Shown here: positions 53,742-64,000 of the stretch, piece by piece
Position numbering within the stretch: position 1 is the stretch's first letter
How the letters are laid out: each line of letters starts with the position of its first letter
NCBI GenBank assembly: GCA_015227615.1
Contig: JAALGZ010000032.1
Location: forward strand, 186,001-250,000
Direction of reading: 5' to 3'
DNA length: 64,000 nt
Source of the DNA: Labyrinthula sp. Ha
Lineage: Eukaryota > Sar > Bigyra > Labyrinthulida > Labyrinthulaceae
Translations under genes and position numbers: made by a program
Notes under the pieces: generated by a model
What the model was told of the DNA's origin: nothing
The model's database searches: none
What the model saw: only the letters and a program-made list of their open reading frames with translations

Positions 53742-56700
53742 TTATATACTAAGTGCGCTTGTTTCTGGTAACAATAGTTCCAGCATATCCTTTAACTTAG
53801 ATTGTTCTGTTTCAACCTTCAGGTTGCTGCTCTTGCAAAGATTACTAAATATATATCCTGTCCCTGCCCCATCTTCTTCCCTACCAGCACCTTCTTGAGC
53901 TAGGGAGTTAAACACCTGCTCTAAGGTAGTCTGAGAAATAGCATACTGTACAACACCGTGATCAGTGCTCTTTTCCTCCATGATGCGAAAGATATTCCCT
54001 AATTTAGTATCTTTATAAGTGGTATTCATTTTAACCTTCATGTGCTCATCTCTTTGCTCCAGAATATCAAAGCCTGCTGAATGAAACTTGTCTTTCAAAA
54101 ACTCAAGAACCGCTAAGGCTTTCTCTTCAAGTAGTAACCACGAATATACTGCTTGCAAAGGCAAAGATTTAATACCAGCTCGGATATCCATCTTGGCAGC
54201 TAAAGAACTTAGTGCTGAAAAGTTTTTTGCTTCAGCAGCAGATATAAAAATCTTTTGGAGACCATTTTCTTGTAACCAAGTAGCCAAGTCAGCCATACTA
54301 ATATAAGCGTCACTTGCCGAAATATTCCCAAAACGAGTCTCAATGTCTTCTTTGGTAACAGTCTTTAGTTTCAAGTCCAGAATATATCCAGTTCCAAACT
54401 TTTCTTTTAAATGCTGTGGTGTACCCAAAGCTCTAAGTTGTCCTGCATTAAGAATCCCCAATCTTGAACATAGTGCTTCACACTCTTCCATACTATGAGT
54501 AGTCAATACAATTGAAGTTTTTGTCGCTGAAAACTTCCCTTGCCTCATATCTTGAATAATATTCCACATAAATCTTCTAGAAGCCACATCCATACCAGTT
54601 GAAGGTTCATCCAATAGCATTACACTAGGTGAACCAACCATCGCAATTGCTACACTCAACTTCCGCTTGTTTCCTCCACTCAATATTTTACTCTTTTTGT
54701 TAGCAAATGGTCTCAAACTTAGTCTATCAATCAATTCATTGCAATGTTTATTAATCAAATTACTGGCGCTTAATCTAGTAGCTTCGGAAATTTCTTCTTG
54801 TCTACGTAACTCACCAAGTTTAAAACTACAGAATAGTTCCAAATGCTGCATCACTGTAAGATTTCCAAGAAGACTTCCAAATTGGTTACAATATCCTATA
54901 TTTTGTCTAACTTCAGTCTGTTGAGAAACAATGTCGAAACCTTTTATAGAGGCAGTTCCGCCAGTCGCTATCAAATTCCCAACTAAGCAACGAATGGTCG
55001 TCGTTTTTCCCGATCCATTAACTCCCAAGTAACCAAAGCATTCACCTTCTGGAACTCCAACACTAACACCCTTCAACGCTTGAAATCCGTTCGGGTACAT
55101 TTTTTCTAACTCCTTGAGTTGAAGAACATCGTCTATTTCTCCAGCAGCAACTCGTTGTTTTTCAGCTTTTACATCGCTGTCTAGCGTATCTGATACTTCT
55201 CTCTTTAGTTTTCTTGTAAATATTAACTCCAAGTAGTTCGCAAGTTTTCTAATATCACCTTTGTTTAAAAGCAGATTCCATGATACTACTAGCAGCAAAT
55301 ATACAATCCCAGAAATTAACATATAAAATACATCTTTCTGCTTTTCATCCGCTGTATTGCCACCAAAAAGTTCTGCAGGCAAATTAAGTTCAGCTATTAA
55401 AAAATCAAAATACAGGTTGATAACAAAATCAGTGAAGCTTACTATGGGTAGAAGTCTCAATGCATAAAGATAGGGTTCTAAAGTGTCGAAAACTTGTAAT
55501 AAGGACATGATGAAAATAGTAAACGATAGAGCAACCGCTACAAGGCTATTGACTACCACCAAAACTAGTTGAGCATTTCCTGGAAGTTTAAAAAATTTTG
55601 CTGCCAAATAGCAGAATGAACTCGAGGAAAATACATAGCAAAAGAACCCAAATACAACTTCCAAGTTTCCATCGAACAAATCGGGATCAAATGCCAACAA
55701 GAGAATAAGGGTTCCCATAAGCACAGGCAGGCAAAATACAAGGTCAAACAAAAAGTTCGACATCCAATAAGATGGGATATTGGCTCCAGAAATAAATTGC
55801 ATGCTTTGAAACCCTGTGTTGTTATCGTTTTCCATAACAATGTAAGCAATTATTGGGCCAGGCACCAAAGACACGGCCACCAGAAACAACAATATGTATG
55901 TTAAAATATCGAAACTATCAACGATGATGTCTTCTTGGTTGTTGATAACAATCGTTGAACTGGAAGCTTTAAGCCTTGGTGCATCTAACGAAAGGTCACT
56001 TACACTAGCGAGAAGGAGTGCATTGTCTATCAAGTTCAAACCAGTAGGGAACGCATGTCTATACTTTGTGTTCGCAAGTATTACTATAGAATCAGAGCTA
56101 TCCGTGTACGATATTGTTAACGGAATATCCCGGCCTGCCAAATCTTCATTCAATATAACCTCAGAGAGGCTTAGAGCCAGTTGATGGTTAAAGTTTACTA
56201 CAGGATTTCTTGCATAAAAATCAGTTGACCCGAACAAGTTCTCAACTATACTGTCATCTTCAAACACAATTTCCTCCTCCAAGAAATCAATGCTGACGTC
56301 AGGAAAAAATATTTCTGAGTTAACGGACCCACTACCAATTGAGCTTAACACACCATCGGACTCGTATTCTTGGAAGCCAATGGTAATTATGTCGATGTCT
56401 GGAAAGGTTGTTTCTACTGTAAGTGAATTTATTGAAGTTGAAACTTCAGAAGCTGATTTCGGTACCAAAAGCCAGAAAAAAAGTATAATAAGTAGTAACG
56501 GTATAAAGCATCCACACATTAATCCCCCTATATCAGTTTTGGAGTAGCGTAAGCGTTTAACAAACAAGGCAGTAAATTGAGGAAAGAAATTCAGATATGC
56601 TGAGGACAATGTTGCTTCAGAGCTTTTTTCGTTATTCATGACTACAGCCCGCGCTTCGGCCTCTTGCCGCAGGGAACCTTTGCTATTAAGCCTCTTTAAG

Positions 56701-59341
56701 CCTTCCTTAAGATCAGTTGATTGTCCAACCTTTAGGAATATTTCTTCCATTGTTGTTCCTGAAACCCCATATGTCGTGATGTTAATGTTTTGTTGTTCAA
56801 TTAAGTCATCCAACTCTTCAAAAAGTTTTGAGAATGTTGGGGCTTGGTTTGAAGGAAGATAGAACAAAAGTTCATTAGCCTCCTCTGCTATTAACTCTGA
56901 GCCTGAAATAGTTTGCAGCACCTTATCCTCACATTTTACCCCAGAACTTTCATCAGGGGTCTTAATACAACTAAGTTGATATCCAGCCCCAAATGCATCT
57001 CGGAGAAATAGAAAAGAGCCATTGCACTTGACTGTACCTTCAGACATAATTGCAATTCTATCTCCGAGGATTTCTGCTTCATCCATAAAATGGGTTGTCA
57101 AAATAATCACTCTTCCTTCTTTGCAGTTTTTCAAAATATCCCATAGAGCCCGTCTGTTCCAAGGATCAACACCACTGGTAGGTTCATCCACAAAAACTAC
57201 TTTACTACCACCTACCATGCTAATAGCGAGGGAGAGTCTTCGCTTCATACCACCAGATAAACTAGAAGCCCTGGTATGCAGCTTTGTAGAAAGACCTACT
57301 TCAGCGGCGCTTCTTTCCACCAGCACCCTTTCATTGCCTCCCACACCCTTTACCTTAAGATAAAATTTTAGATGCTCGAAAACTGTGAGTTCAGGATACA
57401 GCAAGTTTTCTTGTGGGCAGAACCCTAAGGAACTCCTTATCTTATCTAGTGATTTTGTCAACTGTGCTCCATATACCCTTGCATCACCCTTTGTGGGTTT
57501 GTAAGCTCCACTCAAAATTCTCAAGAGCGAAGTTTTGCCTATAGAATTATAAGAACACATCAGTAAATACCTGCTCCATTATGCCCTAACAAAGACAATA
57601 TTTCTCCCTCATATACATCAAGATCAACTTCATTCACTGCACGTACGGTACCACTTCCAGAGCTGAAGAACTTGGACAAACCTCTGATTTGAATTCCAAT
57701 GCCATCAGTAATCTGCTGTCTTAGAGTGTCATTAACAGGTTCTACGGTTACTCCCTGCACTGGTACAGTGTAGTCTGCATCTCCTTCTTTCTTAGAATCT
57801 TCATCAAGCACTTTCCGAGAAGATCTCCAATAATTAGGATCCACAAAAAATGTGAAAGGGAGAGGATTTTCAGTAGCTTGAGGAAGAGTTAGGTTTAGAT
57901 ACAGTGCTAGCAATGACCATAGCACGAGGTCAAGGAGTAAGAACCATATACCTTGAGAAACAGTAAACCCGTTTACGTCTGTATTAATGGTTTCACTATC
58001 TACACCACCAAGAAGCGTCTCAAAACCCACAATGTTTTTCATTATCAGTGCAAAAGTCATGTGTGGGACTAGAACATATATTCCAACTCCTTCCAGTGAT
58101 TGCGCACCAATGTAAGCACCAAAGTTAACAAGAACAGCCGCAGCAGCTCCTAGGTTTCCCCTTGTAAATACAGCAGAAACTACCATGCTCATGGGGATTA
58201 CAGACAGGAAAAACAGTATATAGATCAAAAAGAGAATGGAAACTGAGCTGTGTGCAAAGACAAGAGCACTCACCCCAGCTATAACAATTGCAACTACCAA
58301 ATAATAGATTGCATATGAAACTGCCCATGAACTAAGTAGAACCACATCGGTTATCCCTGAAATATGCAAGAACTCTTTTGCACGGACTTGTCTTTCTCGT
58401 ATCAAGAGAAAAGCAAGTTGAGCAAAAGGTCCAGATATAGCTAGAACAAAGAAGAAACCAATGAAGAACTCACTCCCGTCAAAAAAAGAGTTCACTGAAA
58501 ATCCTTTCACCGCATACGGAACAATAATCAAGTTTTGTGGCAAGTTAAGGTCCTCGTCAGGATCTTCAACAGCTCTGGCAGCTCGGTTTACTTCCAAGAT
58601 AGAAAATAAATCGAGGAACCTTTGAGTTCCAATGAAGTTTTCATATTCAAACAGAGTCTCTAAATCGATCCCGCGTAATTCCTTATTTACAGGTTCAGCG
58701 CCAGAGTTCTCAGCTGAAGCATCCACCTCAGCAAAAGTGTCAGATTGGGGAAGTCTAAGCGTATACTCGAAAACAGCGGCAGCAAGATCAACTTGGTTAA
58801 ATTCAATGAGCAATAATACTTGTGGTAAATCTTCAGAGAAGTCTTCTGAGACATAGTCTGCCAGATTGACGTATTCCTCTACGTTAGCTGTTTCCCCAAA
58901 ATCAAGCCCTGGAGTCAAACTATTGAATTGATCATCAACTACGGCGAATGATACATTCGTATTATTTTCAACGGGGAGCCCTGATTCTTCAAGGGCAAAG
59001 CTTTTAAACTTCTCTATGACATCTAGCCCGTTATTCCCTGCAAAGTTCTGGAGAAATATCCGTGCTTCCCCAGGAGGATTAAAAGTCTGCTCCAATAATG
59101 TAGCGACAGTGTTTCTAGGAAAAATAGTTGCTCCAAAACTAGATATCTGCGTAGTGGAAAAATCTTGACTTGTGATCCATCCATCTTCAAAATCTTCTAC
59201 GAAAAGTGGATTATTAGCTGGTCTTAGTAGAGCGAGTACAGCAACGACGAAAATTGGAAATATTAGCTCACATGCTGTCCCCTTCTTGTTTCTCCTCTTG
59301 AGCATATAGTTCTTCCACAAAAGAGCAGAAAATACCCCCAT
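53742..59341 (-). CDS. full-length ABCA-type lipid/sterol ABC transporter, 2 exons
   Basis: Exon 1 is 59341..57571 and exon 2 is 57538..53742, with a 32-nt intron between; 1855 aa. ABCA transporters move lipids across membranes. Order: N-terminal membrane helix (after LLWKNYMLKRRNKKG), large extracytoplasmic loop, a helix bundle at about residues 290-490, NBD1 (GHNGAGKTSLL, LSGGMKRRLSLA, VVFVDEPTSGVD), second membrane half, then NBD2 (GVNGSGKTTT, LSGGNKRKLSVA, VMLLDEPSTGMD) and a regulatory tail. The intron splits the NBD1 Walker A motif; splicing yields an unbroken GHNGAGKTS. All catalytic motifs are intact, so the gene looks functional. Its NBD2 is the source of the truncated copy at 39.8 kb. 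The substrate cannot be told. Confidence 0.95.
57539..57570 (-). other. 32-nt intron of the ABCA gene inside the Walker A codons
   Basis: Begins GTATTTACTGATG and ends AATTCTATAG, phase 1. Splicing joins GHNGA to GKTSLLRILSG. Without it the first frame ends in a stop two codons later and the second lacks half of Walker A. Confidence 0.92.
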
Positions 59342-59756
59342 TCTTTTTTATTAATTGTTTATGACTTTAATCAAACGGATATATATTCTTTTTTTTTATC
59401 TGTGAGAAGTTTTGTAATGCCCAAATCAAAACGTGTGATAATTCGCAGTTTATATAACATAAGACCGGATTTTATTGGGAGGTAATGTTAGAATGTGGGA
59501 TTAAGATTACTGCATCTTATCACATTACCAGAAGGTACTGGTAGTGAATTATAGAAGTTAAGTTCTAAACTACTGGGTATTCATGTATATATCCTTCGAT
59601 AAGAACTGATTGTCTTATCATATATAAGAATTATTTGTCTTAGCCCAATAATTAAATGACATGATGATATTTAATTGTTTATGCAGTTGTAGATGTTTTC
59701 TAGTGCCCAATAATATGTAGTCAAAGAACGATATGTTGACCATACATTCTTAAATA

Positions 59757-62700
59757 TTGGGCAAAGTGAAAATGTTACAAGAAAACTTTTCAGAGTGTTT
59801 CCATGAGTCTAGACGCCGTCCTAACAGGTTCCAAGACTCTAAGAGGTTTCATGAAGTAGAATCAAGCTTAGTTCTTTACATTAACGTAGTTAGTCTCACT
59901 CAAAACAAACTGAACACTTTAGAGAAACTCCGCTTTTGAACATCTTCACCATCCGTTTTGCTGATCCAAGAATTTAGGAAAAAGGACTGGAAAGACTTAA
60001 GGAAAGAACTGAAACTGTTGGTCAGGCTAAGAAAGGGTAATAGTTCTTCACGGAGACCACAGAACGGTATACTGGCATAGCTACTTACGTATCGCAACGG
60101 CTTGTTTCAAGCCTTAGTTTTGTCTACGAACTCAGTGACAGAAACTTTGTGAATAAACTTTCCCTCAAAAAAAGAAAACTCTAACATTGGAGATATCTAC
60201 CCCCATACGCCAGACCTGGTGCCCAGACGTAGAGAAGAATTCTGCAACAACTGGAAGCTGAGGTACTGCAAAGGTGAATAAGAGACCACAGTTAGTGTTA
60301 ATGGGGGACTTTACCGCCCATGTAAATAAAAGGCTAAAAACTAACAAATGCAAACTCGATCTGCTTAACAGCAGCAGCGTTAATTGGAAGCCTCTAGCGG
60401 AATATTTGCGCCCCTACAAGTTACATATATCAAATGTTCGCTTCGCAACTGGAAAAAGTGGATCAAGCATGCATGCAACATACTTCCCCAAAGACCGGGC
60501 CAATGAAGCGTCGGAGATGTATTTCATCCTAAGGAGCAAGTCTGGATGGAAAGGAGTTTCAACGTGAACAGGAACATCAGCAGAAGAGTATTCCGTAAGC
60601 ACGGTATCACCACGTCGGAATAGAAACTGTGCTCAGCCAAAGCTGCAGAGCCCCCACGCGAAAAAACAGGACAACAAGAGATGTAAAGACACATGTAGCA
60701 GAAAACCACGGGTTTCTTGGGTCAAAACTTTCAGGGAAAATCCAAGAAAAAGGGTTGAATCCCGACTCCATTTCATACCAAGAGCTCACCAGTCTTAATA
60801 AAGAGCTAATCCAGGAGATTTTTCCTGAAACAGCATATACAACTTCAATAGATCTTGCTCCAAAGACAAAAAATATCTCACAGAAAAAAAGAGAAAACAA
60901 TGAGACAACTTTAATCTGTAAAAGAAAGAAGAAATCTTCAAGCAGGTTCGCAATGCAGTTCTAAGCGAATGGAATGATTGGATAGATGAGCTGTATTCAG
61001 AAATACAGCTGAACTTTGCAAACAACAACACGAGAGAAACCCTTAGAAAATAAAAAATGTTCGGTAGACGAAAAGCTACATACGCTAAGCTGAAGATGGA
61101 CAACAACGGAAATATAGTAAACTCCGAGAAAATGGCGAAAATATTCCGGAACCACGTGATTTCGACACAGAAACATCCCAGGCTAAGAAAAAAAGATCTA
61201 GTATGAGAAGAAATTTGCAATATCATGGAACCAATAGCAAACAACTACATTGAAGAAAGTGATATTGATCTCGTGCCACCAACCTCCGAAGAAATTCGAC
61301 TTGGTATAAAAGCACTAAGGAATAATGAAGCACCAAGAGAATATGCGGTGTAAAATAAAATCCTGAAGAATTCAGGCGTGTTCCAGAAGAATGTCCCAAG
61401 ACTCATCAAAAACTTTTTTATAAGAGCAAAACTCAAACCAAAAGATGAAGAAACATCTTTCGCTGGAAAGGCTGTCTTCATTTACAAAGACAAAGGTGAG
61501 AAATGCGAACCTAAAAACTTCCGCCCTATAAGTCTCTTTAACACAGCTTTAATACTGATAAAAGGCAGCAATAGGAAACTGTGGCTACTTGTAGGCAAGA
61601 TACCTTTATAACAGTCATGATTCAGAAGAGGAAAATCAACACTTCGAAAAATTGAAGCATTGAAAAGATCAATATGCAGGAATGTAAAAGGAAACTTGAA
61701 CCTCCAAAAAATCTTCATGGATTTCAAAAAAGATTTTTGCTCAATCTTGACTAAATTCATCCAAGTTGCTTTGTTAGAACGCAACATACCTAAAAACTTA
61801 GTGAAACAAATAAGCTACCTTTACAAACTGACAAAATCCAAAGTTATTGATGGAGACTGTAACTTGAAGTACGTGAGCATAACCAGGGGTGTTATACAAA
61901 GAGACTAGTTATCCCTGACTTTGTTCATAATAGCCTTGAATAGTACTATTTCTAGACTAGAAAATAATACATTAAGCAATATTCGCGTTGGAGAAGAAGA
62001 TTTCCAAGTGGCGGCTTTTGTAGACGACGTAGCAGGATTGTTTAAACACGTTTCATAAGTCATGTACTTCATGGAACAGCTCAACAAATTCCAACATGTA
62101 ACTGACCTTCAAGTCAACCGAAATAAAATAGCAGTAATTAAGATAGAAAGAAGCATGAACATCATAGGATCGGTATCAAAGAAATTATCCGTCAGGTCGT
62201 TAGAGTTTCTTATTGAGAACAGTGTGCTAGACACTTTGAGAAGAAATTCGAATACAATTGTCACAAGGGATCCAGATTTTGTAACAGTACTAAAAACCCA
62301 CCAAGAAAAGGTACAAGAGGCATCAAACATACCATGAATAAACTTATGGAATGAATCAGAGAACCTGTACCAACATTCATCTGGAAAAACCAAAAATCAA
62401 ATGAGTCACTTCTTTCTGGTACCTGGGAGCCGTGTATAGAACCAGTAGAATATCAGAACCAGCTGTGCTAAATAAAATACAACAAATAAAAGATACAGTG
62501 GGCATTACCGCGACTCGCCTGGATCAAATTCAATAAAGCGAAAAGCATATCTCAATGTAAGAAGAGCGCTGGTTCCAGTTCCACTTCTATATAATGTAGA
62601 AAACTAGAACTAAGTTACCTAGACAAAATTGTGTTGATACAACTTTCCCAAAAGCAGGGAAGAATGTAAAAACATCAATCATAATAAATTTTCAGTAAAT

Positions 62701-63315
62701 GAAAATAATCTGCAGTTAAAGAAAATTGTGTAAGAAAGAATCTCCAACTATATCCAACACACCTCATTAGAAGGTGCTAAATTGTCGCTAGTAAGAAGAA
62801 ACGTAGGTACTACATTACACACGACCGGGAGACTTAGAATAATGGAAGAACTGGAAATACTGGAGCTGGAAGATTCCATTCATAAGTAAACACCACCGAT
62901 TTCACCTCTTCTAAGCTATTTGGTCAAAATAGGACATCTAACCACTAACCCTACCCAGATAATACAGGAAATGCCTGGACAGCCACCCTCTTCCCTCTTA
63001 GAGAACACTCCAGTATCAGAGAAACTTCTGATAATTAATACTGAAGGCCTCGACTGTGCAGGCTAGTGGTTCACTTCTGAACAGATCCAATTCGTGGAGC
63101 TGACCTCAAAATTCTTGATCTCTTGTACCTTGAAAAGCATGAATCTTGAACCTAGAAACATGAATAACCTAAGCTATTGCTTTCTCCTAGATTACATATC
63201 CGAAGCTAGAGGGGCGAAAGATTTGAAAATATGTGCGAAGCGTCCCTCAGATAACCCTCATTCAGTAGAACAGAGCACCAGTAAAAATAGAGATAACAGG
63301 AAAACAAGGAACTGA
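59757..63315 (+). mobile_element. decayed LINE (non-LTR retrotransposon) with APE-type endonuclease and reverse transcriptase
   Basis: Plus-strand remains in LINE order. Near 59.8-60.6 kb are endonuclease blocks: INVVSLTQNKLNTLEK, LLIQE and LMGDFTAHVN. Near 61.25-62.05 kb are reverse transcriptase blocks: IYKDKGEKCEPKNFRPISLF, KNLVKQISYLYKLTKSKVID, ITRGVIQRD and the catalytic AAFVDD at about 62011-62028. Thumb-like and C-terminal pieces continue to about 63.3 kb. In-frame stops and frame changes interrupt every domain (for example TAG directly after GVIQRD), so it is inactive. No poly-A or target-site duplication was identified. It begins about 400 bp upstream of the ABCA start and faces away from it. 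Clade not assigned. Confidence 0.8.
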
Positions 63316-64000
63316 TATATCACCATCTCGGCAAAACAGAAATTATAAGAGTTCTTCTGTTGTAATAGCATAGTCAACATATGTGCATAGTATTGCTAAG
63401 AAGATAAGAGAGCCCAGTATGAACAGTATAATTGAGGAAAGGAATCTGAAATCTTAATAAATGGTGCTTGATTGCCATAATAAAGCAAAAGGGACTCACA
63501 TCTTTGACTTCCGAGGCGCATGAGCTGCTTTTCATGAACTTTCGCTGTTCTTTATATTTTTTTTCGATTTTTGGATAATTGTTTTAGAAAATTTGAGAAA
63601 GTATAATTCTTGAGAATTAAAGCTTGGGAGATCTTAGGTAATATGTAGTTTTAGTGTCTAGATATTATACTGACCCAGCAAAGGCAGAATAAACTAGAAG
63701 GAACCAGAAACACAATAAACGCTCAAGGAAAAAGAGAAGACCAATCTATGCCAACCTGTAACAAGATGAAAAAGTTAAGAATCAAAAAATTAGTAACATT
63801 AGGGAGTATGTCAATATTGAGTGAGATCTCTGGCGCCTAAGGTCTAGGGAAATGGTCCCAACTGGTAATGTCATTGAACCCCCTTAACAAATCAGCATAT
63901 GCTTTTGAAAAAATTGAAAGAGATTGTTATTAATATTCTATGTCTTTTGAGGAATGAAAAGTTGTAAAGCAAGAAGTCATTATGTATATCGGCAAGACGT
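63316..64000. other. tract after the LINE, no gene seen
   Basis: About 700 bp to the window end. No open frame of note, RNA gene or tandem repeat. It may include the LINE 3' untranslated part. Confidence 0.4.

Overview
This window is nuclear DNA of a single-celled eukaryote. It has eukaryote-only genes (a PSMD9 proteasome chaperone, PACRG, MYCBP, an ALKBH8-type tRNA hydroxylase, an ABCA transporter, an HMG-box protein), a nuclear gene for a mitochondrial-type ribosomal protein uL2, a Pol III tRNA gene with a T-run terminator, and spliceosomal-type introns. PACRG, MYCBP and a Sfi1/IQ-like protein suggest a cell with cilia or flagella. TAA, TAG and TGA all end genes, so the code is standard. 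The lineage cannot be fixed from this window. Introns near 30 nt are known from Blastocystis (a stramenopile) and Paramecium; Paramecium is excluded by its code, and Blastocystis lacks flagella.

Layout. Compact gene islands alternate with gene-poor AT-rich tracts. Island 1 (0.1-4.7 kb): ALKBH8-like, a PWI/Nab2-like protein, a secreted Cys-rich protein, a prolyl 4-hydroxylase and tRNA-Lys(CUU). Island 2 (8.6-12.1 kb): archaeal-looking DHBP synthase (riboflavin), PSMD9 and a Sfi1/IQ-like protein. Then a diacylglycerol kinase (15.3-17.2 kb). Island 3 (22.8-27.5 kb): a fucosyltransferase-like type II membrane protein, two divergently transcribed membrane coiled-coil proteins and an HMG-box/Gln-rich protein. 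Then a protein kinase (40.8-41.9 kb). Island 4 (47.0-49.5 kb): uL2m, MYCBP and PACRG. Last, a full ABCA transporter (53.7-59.3 kb). The tracts between hold remnants of mobile elements: two Tc1/mariner-like pieces, a Mutator-like transposase, an APE-type LINE, a fossil Ty3/Gypsy-like retroelement, a 93-bp hairpin element, and a truncated copy of the ABCA second nucleotide-binding domain.

Main result. Several genes look broken until introns of only 27-33 nt are removed. I found nine with consistent frame support, all GT...TAG. They rebuild ALKBH8 (RRM plus AlkB), the four-exon prolyl hydroxylase, the Sfi1-like protein, the ABCA Walker A motif, and a 103-residue MYCBP, the same length I recall for human MYCBP. 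Some introns are multiples of three without a stop and so are invisible to plain ORF calling. Gene spacing is extreme: 29 bp between PACRG and MYCBP, 56 bp between two divergent start codons, and a 21-bp overlap of two convergent coding ends.

All homology calls are from reading motifs by eye; no searches were run.
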